Positions 26,820-35,381 are shown, counted from the first letter of the stretch. The stretch: DNA of 64,000 nucleotides from JAWVFM01 sp963823245 (GCA_963823245.1 CAWGKQ010000003.1:1-64000); one strand, 5' to 3'. Made by a program: numbers and translations. Notes: generated by a model from the sequence alone, not told the origin.

Positions 26820-27728
26820 TCACATGTCAGCTCGAGGCGAGCGGAACCGATCGAAGGCCTCACTCGAGGCGATGCCGTCGAGGATCGACACGTCCTCGAT
26901 CGTCGAGGCTGCGGCGCCGCGCCCCCCGACCGAGACCGGGACGCGCAGCGCCAGCAGACGCAGCTCCTCGGCGACGGCGGCGAGGCGCCCTGGATCCGAA
27001 GCCGAGAGGACGACCACCCGCGGTCGCAGGCGATCCACCGCGTCGTCGAGCGTGTCGAGCGGCGTGTCGGCGCCGAGATAGGCGATCCGCCAGCCGCGCT
27101 GGTGCAACGAGAGCCCGAAGGCGATCAAGCCGAGGTCGTGGAGCTCGCCAGGCAGGCAGGCCAGCAGCGCGAGCGGGCCGGCCCCGGTGCCCCAGCCGCG
27201 CGCCAGGCCGAGCAGGCGGCCGCGGACGATGCTCGATGCGAAGTGCTCCTGAGCGACCGTGGCCTCGCCGTCCTGCCAGCGGCTCCCGATCGCTGCCATC
27301 GCCGCGGGGATCACGTCCTCGACGATCCTGGCCAGCGAAAGACCCGCCAGGCACTCGTCGAGTACCGCGTTGGCCTCCTCCTCGTCGAACGCCTCGAGCG
27401 CGCGTCGCAGGCGGCGGGCCTGCGCCGCCGGGTCGAGCGCGCCGGACGACGTTGCGGGCGGCTCCTCGGCGCCGCGACGAGCGAGCGCCGCCGCCTCGGC
27501 CGCGGCCACGCCCTTCGCTGTTAGCTCGCGCATCGCCCGGATCACCTCCTCGTCTGCGCTCGAGTAGAGCCGGTAGCCCTTCGACGTGCGCTGGGGCTCG
27601 ACGAGGCCGTAGCGACGCTGCCAGGCACGGATCGTGTTGGGCTGCACGCCGGTACGCCGGCTGAGCTCGCCGATCCGGACGCGTTCTTGCTCTTGCTGTT
27701 GGCTGGCGGGCATTGTCGTCCTCGACAA
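26820..27728 (-). CDS. CarH-type B12-binding MerR regulator
   Basis: 302 residues. The MerR helix-turn-helix (RIGELSRRTGVQPNTIRAWQRRYG) is followed by a helical B12-binding bundle and a cobalamin Rossmann domain. The B12 motif is ELHDLG (E/D-x-H-x2-G) near residue 195. W-x9-EH, here WQDGEATVAQEH, is the adenosylcobalamin light-sensing signature of CarH. Such proteins repress in the dark and release DNA in light, often for carotenoid genes. Divergent from the fasciclin gene. Confidence 0.88.
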   Translation of the reverse strand: MSRTTMPASQQQEQERVRIGELSRRTGVQPNTIRAWQRRYGLVEPQRTSKGYRLYSSADEEVIRAMRELTAKGVAAAEAAALARRGAEEPPATSSGALDPAAQARRLRRALEAFDEEEANAVLDECLAGLSLARIVEDVIPAAMAAIGSRWQDGEATVAQEHFASSIVRGRLLGLARGWGTGAGPLALLACLPGELHDLGLIAFGLSLHQRGWRIAYLGADTPLDTLDDAVDRLRPRVVVLSASDPGRLAAVAEELRLLALRVPVSVGGRGAAASTIEDVSILDGIASSEAFDRFRSPRADM

Positions 27729-27747
27729 GGTGGCCGGGACTGAAACC

Positions 27748-27775
27748 TAGTCTAATCGATAACTTAGGACAGACT
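27748..27775. promoter_or_regulatory. Possible CarH operator
   Basis: Between the divergent regulator and fasciclin genes, AGTCT and AGACT arms face each other across about 19 bp in an AT-rich stretch unlike the surrounding DNA. Position suits autoregulation. Weak evidence from symmetry and base content only. Confidence 0.3.
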
Positions 27776-27864
27776 CTAGAACAAACATAGTTGAAGTGCT
27801 GCTACTTTGTGGTGAGGTTAAGGCAAACCCTGAACACACCCAAACCAACTGAAGGAGTGATCTC

Positions 27865-28442
27865 ATGCGGAAGTTCCTCGTCTCGCTGGCAAGCATCGGC
27901 GACCGTACTCGCGCTCGCCGCCGGACCGGCTCTCGCCGACAACCCGGGCAGCGGCGCCGGCAGGCAGGGCAAGACGATCCTCGAGAAGGTCGTCAAGATC
28001 TCTGGCTCGAGCGGGTTCGACGCCAACTCCGGCGATTTCGACATCCTCCGCGAGGCGGTCGTCGCGACCGGACTCGATGGCAAGCTCGACGGCCGCCGCC
28101 AGCTCACCGTCTTCGCGCCGACCGATCAGGCGTTCCTGGACCTGACCGGGGCGGCCACCGAAGAGGACGCCTTCAACGCAGTGGCGGCCCTCGGACTGCC
28201 GGCGGTGAAGCAGGTGCTCAAGTACCACGTTGCTCCCGGCCTCCGAGTCCGCGAGGCAGGTCGTGAACGCGAAGCGGATCCCGACGCTGCTGCACGGCTC
28301 GTTCCTGACCAAGGCCCGCGGCTCGGCCCAGCTGACCGACGCGACCGGTCGGACGGTCACTATCGCCGCACCCAACGCCGTCAGGGCCTCGAATGGGATC
28401 ATCCACGTGATCGATGGCGTCTTGCTCCCGGTCGAGCTGTAG
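27865..28442 (+). pseudogene. Fasciclin (FAS1) domain protein, two frameshifts
   Basis: AAGGAG precedes ATG 27865 (MRKFLVSLAS). One base later in frame the signal peptide continues as TVLALAAGPALADNPG, followed by a FAS1 domain (ILREAVVATGLDGKLDG, LTVFAPTDQAFLDL, KQVLKYHVAPG). A second shift near 28240 leads to the end (SESARQVVNAKRIPTLL, NGIIHVIDGVLLP). Repaired, it is a secreted single-domain adhesin of about 190 residues. Shifts are near 27890 and 28240. Confidence 0.75.
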
Positions 28443-28462
28443 CGCGAAGCGAGCAACTCAAA

Positions 28463-28522
28463 GCGCGGACTACTGTCCGCGCGAGGACCGACGCGGCCCG
28501 GGGCTCACCCCCGGGCCGCGTC
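28463..28522 (+). terminator. Double hairpin terminator after FAS1 gene
   Basis: Two stems in series: GCGCGGAC-TACT-GTCCGCGC at 28463-28482 and GACGCGGCCCGGGG / CCCCGGGCCGCGTC within 28490-28522. Placement 20 bp after the stop codon fits termination. Confidence 0.65.
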
Positions 28523-28566
28523 GATCGTTCGGGCTCCTAGAGACGCTCTCGCCAAATGAGCAGCTC

Positions 28567-28608
28567 CCTCACAGGCGAGCTCGCTGGTTCGAAACCAGAC
28601 GCGCCCAT
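28567..28608 (+). other. tRNA-Val(CAC)-like 3' half, scar
   Basis: Reads CTCACAG loop, stem GCGAG, shortened variable loop, T-arm with TTCGAAA loop and acceptor ACGCGCCCA. No 5' half. Same direction as the halves at 29500 and 41050. The next gene starts 90 bp downstream. Confidence 0.6.
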
Positions 28609-28697
28609 TCCCGGCTTCGGCGTCTGGAGGCCGTTGACCAGGCCCGCCTCGGCAGATAGGGTCGCTTCGAACGGAGTCGGCCCACAGGAGGAACCTC

Positions 28698-29165
28698 ATG
28701 CGCAAGGCGGTCTCGCTGGCGCTCGCGATATCAGCGGTCATGGTCGCGTCGGTGGTGGCATCGGCGGACGCAAGGACGGAGACCCGGTTCAGCGTCGGCA
28801 GTCGCATCGACAAGATCCATGTCCAGGCCACCACTCGCAGGACCGTGGCGTTCTTGCACGGCACGCTCTTCGCGCATCACCGCCGGGTCGGCAGCGAGAC
28901 GGTGAAGGCCACGGCCCGCCACACGCAGAGGCGATTCCGAGTCCGACTCCGCTGGGTCGCTCGCTTTCGAGGACAAGGCTCGATCAAGGCGATTGGGACA
29001 TTGCTCCACGGCTCCCCGCGTCGACTCGTGTTCCCCGGCACCCTCCATCGGCTCGTGATCATCGGCGGAACCGGGGCTTTCAACGGCGCGGCAGGAAAGC
29101 TGTTCTTCCACAATGTCGGCCGGCGGGTGCGGCGCCACCGCCTCGACTTCCACTTCGTGCAGTAG
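28698..29165 (+). CDS. Secreted beta-barrel protein, allene oxide cyclase/dirigent-like
   Basis: 155 residues with a signal peptide (LALAISAVMVASVVASADA) and AGGAGGA before ATG 28698. The motif IIGGTGAFNGAAGKLFF near the end is the glycine turn of the dirigent/allene oxide cyclase barrel, though enzymatic function is unproven for bacterial members. A distant relative lies at 47570. Lies between two tRNA-Val scars. Confidence 0.65.
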   Translation: MRKAVSLALAISAVMVASVVASADARTETRFSVGSRIDKIHVQATTRRTVAFLHGTLFAHHRRVGSETVKATARHTQRRFRVRLRWVARFRGQGSIKAIGTLLHGSPRRLVFPGTLHRLVIIGGTGAFNGAAGKLFFHNVGRRVRRHRLDFHFVQ

Positions 29166-29374
29166 GACCCGCATCAGTTCTCCTGCCTCGGATCGGGCGT
29201 GCACTTTCCACGCTCGTTCTGTGTCGCTGTGGGCTGATGCGTGCCAGCGTGGGCGGGATGTTTCGCTGGCAGTCGATCCAGGAGGCTCTCAGGCTGAGGA
29301 AGAAGACCATCACCGCAGTCGTGATCAGCGTGTTCGCCGTCGCCGGCCTGCGGGGCTAGGCGATGCGCCGTTGT

Positions 29375-29391
29375 GGAAACGGCTTGGAAAC
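29375..29391 (+). repeat. Paired GGAAAC repeat, arm-type site
   Basis: GGAAAC at 29375 and again at 29386, 11 bp apart, 109-125 bp before the break of the tRNA-Val half at 29500. CAGACCGCAGCAG-like repeats follow at about 29395 and 29475. Interpreted as recombinase arm sites. Confidence 0.5.
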
Positions 29392-29499
29392 AACAGACCG
29401 CAGCAGGAGTCAGCAGACCGCCGTCTTGTAGGCGCAGATCGCCCTCACCAAGGCACAAACGGCCGTAGCTGGCAGTAGACCGCAGCAGACGCGGCAGAT

Positions 29500-29543
29500 T
29501 TCACACGCGAGAGGTCGCTGGTTCGAGACCAGCCGCGCCCATC
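29500..29543 (+). other. tRNA-Val(CAC) 3' half, scar
   Basis: TTCACAC loop with anticodon CAC, stem GCGAG, T-arm GCTGG/CCAGC with TTCGAGA loop, acceptor CGCGCCCA. No D-arm or 5' strand upstream. About 37 bp downstream begins a SnoaL-like gene, with the motif GCGAGATACTG in between. The same motif follows the Val half at 41050. Confidence 0.72.
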
Positions 29544-29579
29544 GACGGCCTCCTCCCGTAGCGAGATACTGAGCGGGCG

Positions 29580-30016
29580 ATGTCGGAGGAGGGCGCGAGG
29601 CTACAAGGGGTACGAACCCGTGTTGCCCATCGAAGCAAGCGAGTGACTGAGCGGCGAACCCTGGACGAACGCGTGCTCCTTCGCTTTCCCGCCGCCTTCG
29701 TTCTTGGCGGTCGCATTTGGCTCCGACTGCCGCTGCGATCTCGGCTTCGGCGCCAGATGCTGACCCAAAGTCTCCTGCGGATGTTTGCGGCGCTCAATCG
29801 TCGCGACCTACCGGTCTTCCTGCTTGGCTTTCACCCCCGCATTGAGTTTCGTGTCACGAGGGACTTCCTCGGCCCCGACCAGGCTGAGGTTGCCTACGGT
29901 CCCAAGGGTCTGGTCGAGTTCCTCCAAGCCTGGTTCGAGACATTCGACGATTTCCGGTATGAGCCGGAAGAGGTACTCGATTTAGGAGACAAGCTTCTCG
30001 TCACCATGCAGTTACG
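29580..30016 (+). pseudogene. SnoaL-like protein, 3' truncated
   Basis: Starts MSEEGARLQGVRTR at 29580. From about residue 60 it follows the NTF2-like fold (MFAALNRRDLPVFLLGF, EVAYGPKGLVEFLQAWF, YEPEEVLDLGDKLLV) and then runs into unrelated DNA at about 30016, losing the last third of the domain. The N-terminal 60 residues are basic and not typical, possibly a second fusion. The upstream motif GCGAGATACTGAGCGGGCG is nearly the same as that before the SnoaL gene at 6797. Confidence 0.6.
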
Positions 30017-30018
30017 AG

Positions 30019-30252
30019 ATGACCCGCTTCCTGGTGAGCTTCGACGGCCGCGAGCTCGATGCCGCCGCTCGCGAGCGACTGACCGCAGCCGGCGGCGAGT
30101 TTGTTGCCGAGCTGGAGTTGGCTGCCGACGGAGCCACCGACACCCCCATCACATTCCGCCTCGAAGCGGAGGATGCCCACGATACGTACTGGACGGCACG
30201 CGATCGCCTGGGAGCGGACAAATCGAGGTCCGACGCGAGCTGGATTGAGTGA
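30019..30252 (+). CDS. Small hypothetical protein
   Basis: A 77-residue acidic ORF, ATG 30019, beginning MTRFLVSFDGRELDAAARER. Composition is even and the frame is clean, so it is likely a real gene whose upstream region was replaced by the truncated SnoaL fragment. No family recognised. Confidence 0.5.
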   Translation: MTRFLVSFDGRELDAAARERLTAAGGEFVAELELAADGATDTPITFRLEAEDAHDTYWTARDRLGADKSRSDASWIE

Positions 30253-30442
30253 GCAGCTCATCCAGCGGGCATTCGGAGCCGGGACCTCGAGCAGAACTTG
30301 CCCAGAATCCCGGCCACCACTCTCGAGCGCGGCCTAGTTGAGAGTGCCCGCGCGGTCACAGCGCGGAAACCCGAGACCGCGAACGCGGATACCTTGATCA
30401 CAATCGGGTCTATGACTCAGGATCAAGCGGAGGGAGCGAGAG

Positions 30443-30922
30443 ATGAACGACGAACCGCCGAGCTTCGACGCCGAGGGCTTTCCGGCACCCGACGAAGGGA
30501 TCCTGGTGACCCACTTCCTGATCGTGCGAAACGTCGCCCGATCGAGGGCGTTCTACTCCGACGTACTGGGAGGTGAGGTCGTCCTGGAGAAGAACCCCTG
30601 CACCGTCAAGCTCGCCAACAGCTGGATCATCATGAACCCCGGCGGAGGGCCGACGCCCGACAAGCCCGGTATCTCGGTCGTCCCCTACGAGCCCTCGGAT
30701 GAGGTCTCCGCTTTCCTCAACCTGAGGGTCGCCGACATCGACGCGTGCTACCGCGACTGGAAGGCCAAGGGGGCCACCTTCGTCACCGAGCCCATCGACC
30801 GTGGGGCCGAGCTGCGCTGCTACATGCGCGACCCCGATGGCTATCTGATCGAGGTCGGGCAGGCAACCGGAATGCTGGAGGGCAAGTTCGCGAAGAAGCG
30901 GCCCGAGGACCTGCCCGGCTGA
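30443..30922 (+). CDS. Glyoxalase/VOC-family protein
   Basis: 159 residues with GGAGGGAG before ATG 30443. Paired beta-alpha-beta-beta-beta units are visible: THFLIVRNVARSRAFYSDVL at the start and FLNLRVADIDACYRDWKAKG near 90, ending with the typical YMRDPDGYLIEVGQ. VOC proteins bind a divalent metal and act as lyases, dioxygenases or resistance proteins; the substrate is unknown. It stands alone. Confidence 0.85.
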   Translation: MNDEPPSFDAEGFPAPDEGILVTHFLIVRNVARSRAFYSDVLGGEVVLEKNPCTVKLANSWIIMNPGGGPTPDKPGISVVPYEPSDEVSAFLNLRVADIDACYRDWKAKGATFVTEPIDRGAELRCYMRDPDGYLIEVGQATGMLEGKFAKKRPEDLPG

Positions 30923-30985
30923 ACCGAGCGTGGCCCCCTAAGGGCAGGTTCCCCCACCGAGAACGTGCTGGGCGCGGAAGGTCCG

Positions 30986-31435
30986 CTACTCGGCGAGGAC
31001 GGCCGATCGCAGAGGCGGGAAGTCAGCGCTCAGGTCCACGGCGTCCACCTGGAAGAGATCTACCGGTTCGGGTAGGCCGCGGAATCGCCAAGCGCCAAGG
31101 CTCCTCAGGCTGACCCCGTCTGGGAGCGGCTCGGGGACCGCCGCGCGAACGGCGGAGGACATCACGATCTGGCCACCGTGGGCCGCGAAGCAGATGCGCG
31201 CGGCCGTGTGGACCGAGAGGCCGACGTAGCCGGTATTGGTCAGCGCGGGACGCCCGCGGTGCAGGGCGATTCGCAGCCGCACCTCGATGCCTCCGGGCCA
31301 ATTGCCGGCGTGCATCGCCCGCTGGATCGCCAGCGCGGCGTCTAGCGCCGCGGGAGCGGCTTCGAACACCGCGAGCACTTCGTCGCCCGTAGCGGACACC
31401 TCGTGACCGCCGGTGGACCGGACCGGGGCGCGCAC
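30986..31435 (-). pseudogene. Class III nucleotide cyclase domain, 5' truncated
   Basis: 149 codons: GGHEVSATGDEVLAVFEAA near the N-terminus, then ALAIQRAM, VRLRIALHRGRP and VGLSVHTAARICFAAHGGQ, the second half of an adenylate/guanylate cyclase domain. The beginning (FTDIEGST motif) is missing. The truncation lies about 100 bp from the tRNA-Met half at 31536, with a terminator between. Probably cut by element insertion. Confidence 0.7.
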
Positions 31436-31493
31436 CAGACGGCGAACTCGGCCACGGTCTCGGAGGCAGTTGCAGACGCCTTCGACGACAAGA

Positions 31494-31515
31494 AAGCCCT
31501 CCTCTCGGAGGGCTT
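31494..31515 (-). terminator. Intrinsic terminator 3' of tRNA-Met half
   Basis: AAGCCCTCC-TCTC-GGAGGGCTT hairpin 20 bp from the 3' end of the tRNA-Met half. Different in sequence from the terminators at the other tRNA-Met-like scars. Confidence 0.6.
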
Positions 31516-31535
31516 GCCCGTAACCGTCAGAGACA

Positions 31536-31577
31536 TAGCGGGGGCGGGATTTGAACCCGCGACCTCCGGGTTATGAG
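31536..31577 (-). other. tRNA-Met(CAU) 3' half, scar
   Basis: Reverse complement CTCATAACCCGGAGGTCG, T-arm GCGGG/CCCGC with TTCAAAT loop, acceptor CCCCCGCTA. The D-arm is missing. GGTACC repeats occur at 31664 and 31675, 11 bp apart and 86-104 bp from the break. Same orientation as the Met halves at 5346 and 46170. Confidence 0.75.
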
Positions 31578-31689
31578 ATCGCCGGAATTGGTTGCTTGGA
31601 GTGCATTCGTGCCTACTGAGTGCCGCTGAGTTACCTGGAGTTGGCCCCACTTCTTCTCACTTTGGTACCCGCTTGGTACCCGCCCTTCG

Positions 31690-32832
31690 TCAGGTTTGTT
31701 TGCGCGCAGCGACCAGCTCGACCCACCCAGCCTTAAGTCGCTTGATCTCGTCGATCTCGAAGCCTGCCGCACCTAGGTGATCGAGCGGCTCGCGTAGAAG
31801 GTGGTCGCCTCCGAAACGGTGCGCGAGCGGTTCGATGAGGCGCTGGATAGTCCGGATGGCCGGATTGGGGCTGCGTACATGCTCGGCGAGCAAGATTTTC
31901 CCGCCAGGCCGCAACACCCTCTTGGCTTCTCGGATGGCCGCGGCGTCGTCGGGAATCGTGCAGAGCCCGTAGGTGCAAACCACCGCGTCGAATGACTCGT
32001 CGGGGAAGGGGAGTGCCTCGGCGTCGCCCACGCGCATGTCGATTTCGCGTCCGAGGTCTTCGGCCCGCCTCTTGCCGAGCGCTGCCATTTCGGAGCTGAG
32101 CTCGACGCCCGTGAGCTTCACGTCGCTGGCGTAGAACGGAAGGTTCCGAGCCGTTCCCGCGGCGAGCTCGAGGACCTCGCCTTCGGCACGCTCGCAGACC
32201 CACTCGCGGTTGCCGGCGAACAGCCAGGTCTCGAAGCGCGACATGCTCTTGTCGTACCTCGGAGCCTGCTTGTCGAAGATGCGACGAATCCGCTCGGTCT
32301 CGGTCGGCGGAATCGGGCAGGAGCGATTCGGGCGGAACCTGCCTATGACTCGATCGATCAGCCGTCGCAAGCCGCCCGGGCCGGAGGTATCGGAGTCGCC
32401 TTGATCGAACACCTGGGCTCGGTGCTTGACCGCGAGCTGAAGCGTCCGCCGAAGCCCGAGCTGGCGGACCAGCTCCAGCGTGTCGCTTGCAGCCCAGTCC
32501 TCGATGATCCTGCCGTGCTCGAAGCGGCTGATCACGATGCCCCGCAACTCGACCTTGCGACCGCGGTGGGTACCGGTCAGTGTCCAGCGCGAGGCCACCT
32601 TGTCGCCCTCGCTGACCTGGTCCTCGACCGTGAAGCTGAGGTCCGGGAAGAGCTCGAGGTAGAGGGCGACCGAGCGTCGGGCTCCGTCATGGCCGTGGTA
32701 GGTGAGTCGGTTGACGTGATCGACGAAGTCCGGGTGGTAGTCGCGTGGGATTCCGTCGAGGTTCTTGCCGGAGCAGACCTCCTCGAGCGCATGGCGAGCG
32801 GTTTCGGTCTGGTCGGCGGTGTCGGTCGGCAT
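31690..32832 (-). CDS. SnoaL-like domain fused to SAM methyltransferase
   Basis: 380 residues in two parts. About 1-135 is a SnoaL/ester-cyclase domain (ALEEVCSGKNLDGIPRDYH, SFTVEDQVSEGDKVASRW, RFEHGRIIEDW). About 170-380 is a class I methyltransferase (VLELAAGTARNLPFY, FDAVVCTYGLCTIPD, LRPGGKILLAEHV). GAGGAGA precedes ATG 32832. It is divergent from a TetR gene that probably controls it. A cyclase joined to a methyltransferase suggests tailoring of one aromatic or lipid substrate; that is inference. Confidence 0.82.
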   Translation of the reverse strand: MPTDTADQTETARHALEEVCSGKNLDGIPRDYHPDFVDHVNRLTYHGHDGARRSVALYLELFPDLSFTVEDQVSEGDKVASRWTLTGTHRGRKVELRGIVISRFEHGRIIEDWAASDTLELVRQLGLRRTLQLAVKHRAQVFDQGDSDTSGPGGLRRLIDRVIGRFRPNRSCPIPPTETERIRRIFDKQAPRYDKSMSRFETWLFAGNREWVCERAEGEVLELAAGTARNLPFYASDVKLTGVELSSEMAALGKRRAEDLGREIDMRVGDAEALPFPDESFDAVVCTYGLCTIPDDAAAIREAKRVLRPGGKILLAEHVRSPNPAIRTIQRLIEPLAHRFGGDHLLREPLDHLGAAGFEIDEIKRLKAGWVELVAARKQT

Positions 32833-32861
32833 GGTTCTCCTCACTCAGATAGCTGCTGCAA

Positions 32862-32885
32862 TCTGGATAGCGTATACTATTTGAA
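32862..32885. promoter_or_regulatory. Likely TetR operator
   Basis: The 55-bp gap between the divergent fusion gene and the TetR gene is AT-rich and contains ATAG-CGTATA-CTAT, an imperfect dyad placed a few bases before the TetR start. It also contains TATACT, a good -10 for the TetR gene. Confidence 0.45.
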
Positions 32886-32887
32886 TC

Positions 32888-33499
32888 GTGCCCGAGGTCC
32901 TCACCCGCAAGGAAGCCCAGGAGCGAACCCGCGAGCGGCTCCTTGCTGCCGCGACGAAGGTGTTCGCCCGGCGCGGCTACCACAGGGCGACCGTCGATGA
33001 GATCGCCTCCGAGGCCGGATTCACGATTGGGGCGCTCTACTCGAACTTCGCCGGCAAGGAGGACCTCTTCCTCGCGCTCGCCGATCGCCAGGTCGAGGAG
33101 CGCGTCGCGGAGGTCGGTTCGATCGCCGACGCGGCCGAGGGCTCCGACCCCGGAAGGAATGCAGCCGAGCAAATGGGCGCTTTCCTGGAACGCGACCCTG
33201 AGTGGCCGCTGCTCTTCTATGAGTTCTGGTCGCTCAGCGTCCGCAACCCAGAGTTGCAGGGCGAGCTGGCCAAGCGCCGGGACGCGATCCGCGACGCGTT
33301 GGCGACAACGCTCGAGCGCGTTGCCAAGCGGCACGGCTTCAAGCTCCGCTTCCCGGCGCCGGTGCTGGCAACGGCAATCGCGGCCTCGCTCAATGGTCTC
33401 GCCTTCGAGCGCGCCGCCGATCCGAAGGCGTTGCCCGACGAGGTCTTCGCCGAGTTCGTGACGGCGGTCTTGGGGTGCGCGATCGCAGCGCCGAGCTAG
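32888..33499 (+). CDS. TetR-family transcriptional regulator
   Basis: 203 residues from GTG 32888. The helix-turn-helix is TVDEIASEAGFTIGALYSNFAGKEDLF near residues 37-63, very typical; only the shorter core FTIGALYSNF is needed to place it. The C-terminal ligand domain has FYEFWSLSVRNPEL. It is divergent from the SnoaL-methyltransferase fusion and ends overlapping the next gene by four bases on the other strand. Confidence 0.88.
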   Translation: MPEVLTRKEAQERTRERLLAAATKVFARRGYHRATVDEIASEAGFTIGALYSNFAGKEDLFLALADRQVEERVAEVGSIADAAEGSDPGRNAAEQMGAFLERDPEWPLLFYEFWSLSVRNPELQGELAKRRDAIRDALATTLERVAKRHGFKLRFPAPVLATAIAASLNGLAFERAADPKALPDEVFAEFVTAVLGCAIAAPS

Positions 33500-33951
33500 G
33501 CAGCAGCCGAGTAATCGACCCGGCAGTCGCGGCGAATGCCCCGCAGGCGCCCCGCGAGCGCGATGCTTGCCAGCAGAAGACCCAGCACTCCGAGGAAGGG
33601 CTGGATCGGCTGGAAGATCGTTACCGCACCGGAGGCGCCAAGCAGGGTGACCACTGCCTTGTTGCATAACGGGCAGCCGACCGCCAGATAGGCGAGGAAC
33701 CCGCCGCCGAGTCCGGCTTCGGCGGCCCGGTCCTTGACCGTCCGTGGCAGCGCATAGGTGGCGAGCAAGGCCCCGGTGACGACGCTGGTTGCGGCCCAGA
33801 AGAAGTAATTGCTCGGGCCGGCCTCGATGACCCGGTCGAAGACCGGGTTGGGAATGATCGCGGTCGGAATCCCGAGGGCAATCGCGCTCAGTGCAGCGCC
33901 GACCGCCGCGAGGAGCACGAACCGCAGACCAAGCGGATTTGAAGCGCTCAC
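33496..33951 (-). CDS. Membrane protein with CPLCNK motif
   Basis: About 151 residues with four hydrophobic segments. GCPLCNKAVVTLLGASG near the third segment gives a CxxC-like pair in or near the membrane. Similar small actinobacterial membrane proteins exist with this motif but I know no function. GTG 33951 is chosen over the upstream start because the first residues before it are poor. Convergent with the TetR gene. Confidence 0.65.
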   Translation of the reverse strand: MSASNPLGLRFVLLAAVGAALSAIALGIPTAIIPNPVFDRVIEAGPSNYFFWAATSVVTGALLATYALPRTVKDRAAEAGLGGGFLAYLAVGCPLCNKAVVTLLGASGAVTIFQPIQPFLGVLGLLLASIALAGRLRGIRRDCRVDYSAAA

Positions 33952-34025
33952 GGCCGAGACCTTACTCGCGCACCCGCGTTTCAACTTCGCGATTAGTGTC
34001 GAAGTTAGGGCCCGGAGCTGTCGCG

Positions 34026-34535
34026 TCAGCCGGTCACGACCTCCGTGGTCATCGGAATCTCCCGAGCGAGCGCATCGCGTACCGGCGAATGCTCTTCTGC
34101 GCGCTTGACGATTTCCTGCAGCTGTTCCTCGGTTGCGCCGGGCGCCGTCAGCTCGATGCGGACCCGGACCGCGATCGGACCCGGATGAGCGGAGCCGCCG
34201 TTGACCCCGAGAACGCCGCGGAAGTCAGTCTCGCTTTCGACGCTGGCCTTGAGGTCGGCGAGCTCCACGTTGTCGCGGGCAGCCTCCATCGCCACGGTCG
34301 TTGCGTCGCACGAGGCGAGGGCGGCTCGCAGCAGCCACCCAGGGGTGGGTGCTGTCGCGCCGCCCCCGACCGACTCGGCCATATCGGTGGTCAGCTCGCC
34401 CTTCGGACCGTCGACTCGAAAACGGAGACCGTCCTCATGCACGGCAGTCGCCGCAGCGTCGGTACCGGTCGCTGCGTCAGGGTTCTCCTCGAGGTAGCCG
34501 GACGCCTTCTCTATTGCTTCGCGAATCGCTTCCAT
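34026..34535 (-). CDS. OsmC-family protein
   Basis: 169 residues. The first redox cysteine is present in LRAALASCDATTVAMEA near residue 77. The second, normally in HCPV near the end, is Ser (EEHSPVRDAL), so the classical two-cysteine peroxidase cycle is unlikely. Last of a minus-strand run after two methyltransferases. AAGGG precedes the ATG. It may handle thiol or peroxide stress. Confidence 0.82.
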   Translation of the reverse strand: MEAIREAIEKASGYLEENPDAATGTDAAATAVHEDGLRFRVDGPKGELTTDMAESVGGGATAPTPGWLLRAALASCDATTVAMEAARDNVELADLKASVESETDFRGVLGVNGGSAHPGPIAVRVRIELTAPGATEEQLQEIVKRAEEHSPVRDALAREIPMTTEVVTG

Positions 34536-34562
34536 GTCGCCCTTTCAGATATGTCCCCGTGT

Positions 34563-35381
34563 CTATCGCTCGACCGTCACCCGCAGGAAGGTCGCCGGGA
34601 TCGACGTTCCCTCATCGCCCGCGTTCTGCTCGTTGAACAGCTCCTCGAGCTCGGCCTGGAGGTCGTCCTCTCGGCCGTCCGCCTCCGCCGCCGCGAACGC
34701 GTTCATGGTCGGCCCGTAGTAGGTCCTGAAAGCGGCAACCAACTCTGAGGGCGAACCGGGTGAAGTGAACGTGTAGGTGTCCCGCTCGCATGAGATCGCC
34801 TCCTCGGGGACGCCGGCCGCGGTGAACCGCTCGACCACGTTCTCCTGCACGCCCCAGGTCACCGGGCTGACGAAGCCCTCCGGAGGCGGGGGTGAGTAGG
34901 AGGCGCTGATCTTGAGGATCTGGGCGACAAGGGTCGGATCGTTCGGGATCCAGTTCCCCATCACGATCCGGCCGCCCGGCTTGGTCACCCTGACCATCTC
35001 CTTGGCCACGTCGAATGGCTTGGGAGCGAACATCGCTCCGAAGATGCTGATCACGAGGTCGAAGCTCTCGTCATCGAGCTCGTTCAGGTTCGAGGCGTCG
35101 CCCTCCTGGAAGGAGAGATTGGTCAAGCCGAGTTCCTCAGCGCGGGCGTTGCCGGCCGCGACAAGGTTGCTGGCGATGTCGACGCCGAGGACGTCCGCCC
35201 CGAGCTGAGCCGCCGGCACCGCGGTGGTCCCATCGCCGCAGGCGAGATCCAGCACCCGCATGCCTTCGGTGATCCCCAACTTGCCGACGAGCTCCTCACC
35301 GCTCTCCCGCATGGTCGCGGCGATCTGCGTGAAGTCGCCCTTCTCCCAGAGTGCCTTGTTCGGATTGGTCGCGGCAGTCAT
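34563..35381 (-). CDS. SAM-dependent methyltransferase
   Basis: 272 residues. Motif I is VLDLACGDGTTAVPAAQLG near 45, with GVDIA as motif post-I and DLVISIFGAMFAP and KPGGRIVMGNW following. GGAGGAGA precedes ATG 35381. The fold is complete. Small-molecule methyltransferase; substrate unknown. Between an ArsM-like gene and osmC in one direction, with gaps of about 20-30 bp, so probably one operon. Confidence 0.85.
   Translation of the reverse strand: MTAATNPNKALWEKGDFTQIAATMRESGEELVGKLGITEGMRVLDLACGDGTTAVPAAQLGADVLGVDIASNLVAAGNARAEELGLTNLSFQEGDASNLNELDDESFDLVISIFGAMFAPKPFDVAKEMVRVTKPGGRIVMGNWIPNDPTLVAQILKISASYSPPPPEGFVSPVTWGVQENVVERFTAAGVPEEAISCERDTYTFTSPGSPSELVAAFRTYYGPTMNAFAAAEADGREDDLQAELEELFNEQNAGDEGTSIPATFLRVTVER

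Noticed and set aside
29166..29499. Protein gene in the stretch before the tRNA-Val half
   Set aside because: Frames there contain repeats such as CAGACCGCAGCAG and have no ribosome site; the stretch is better read as attachment-site DNA.
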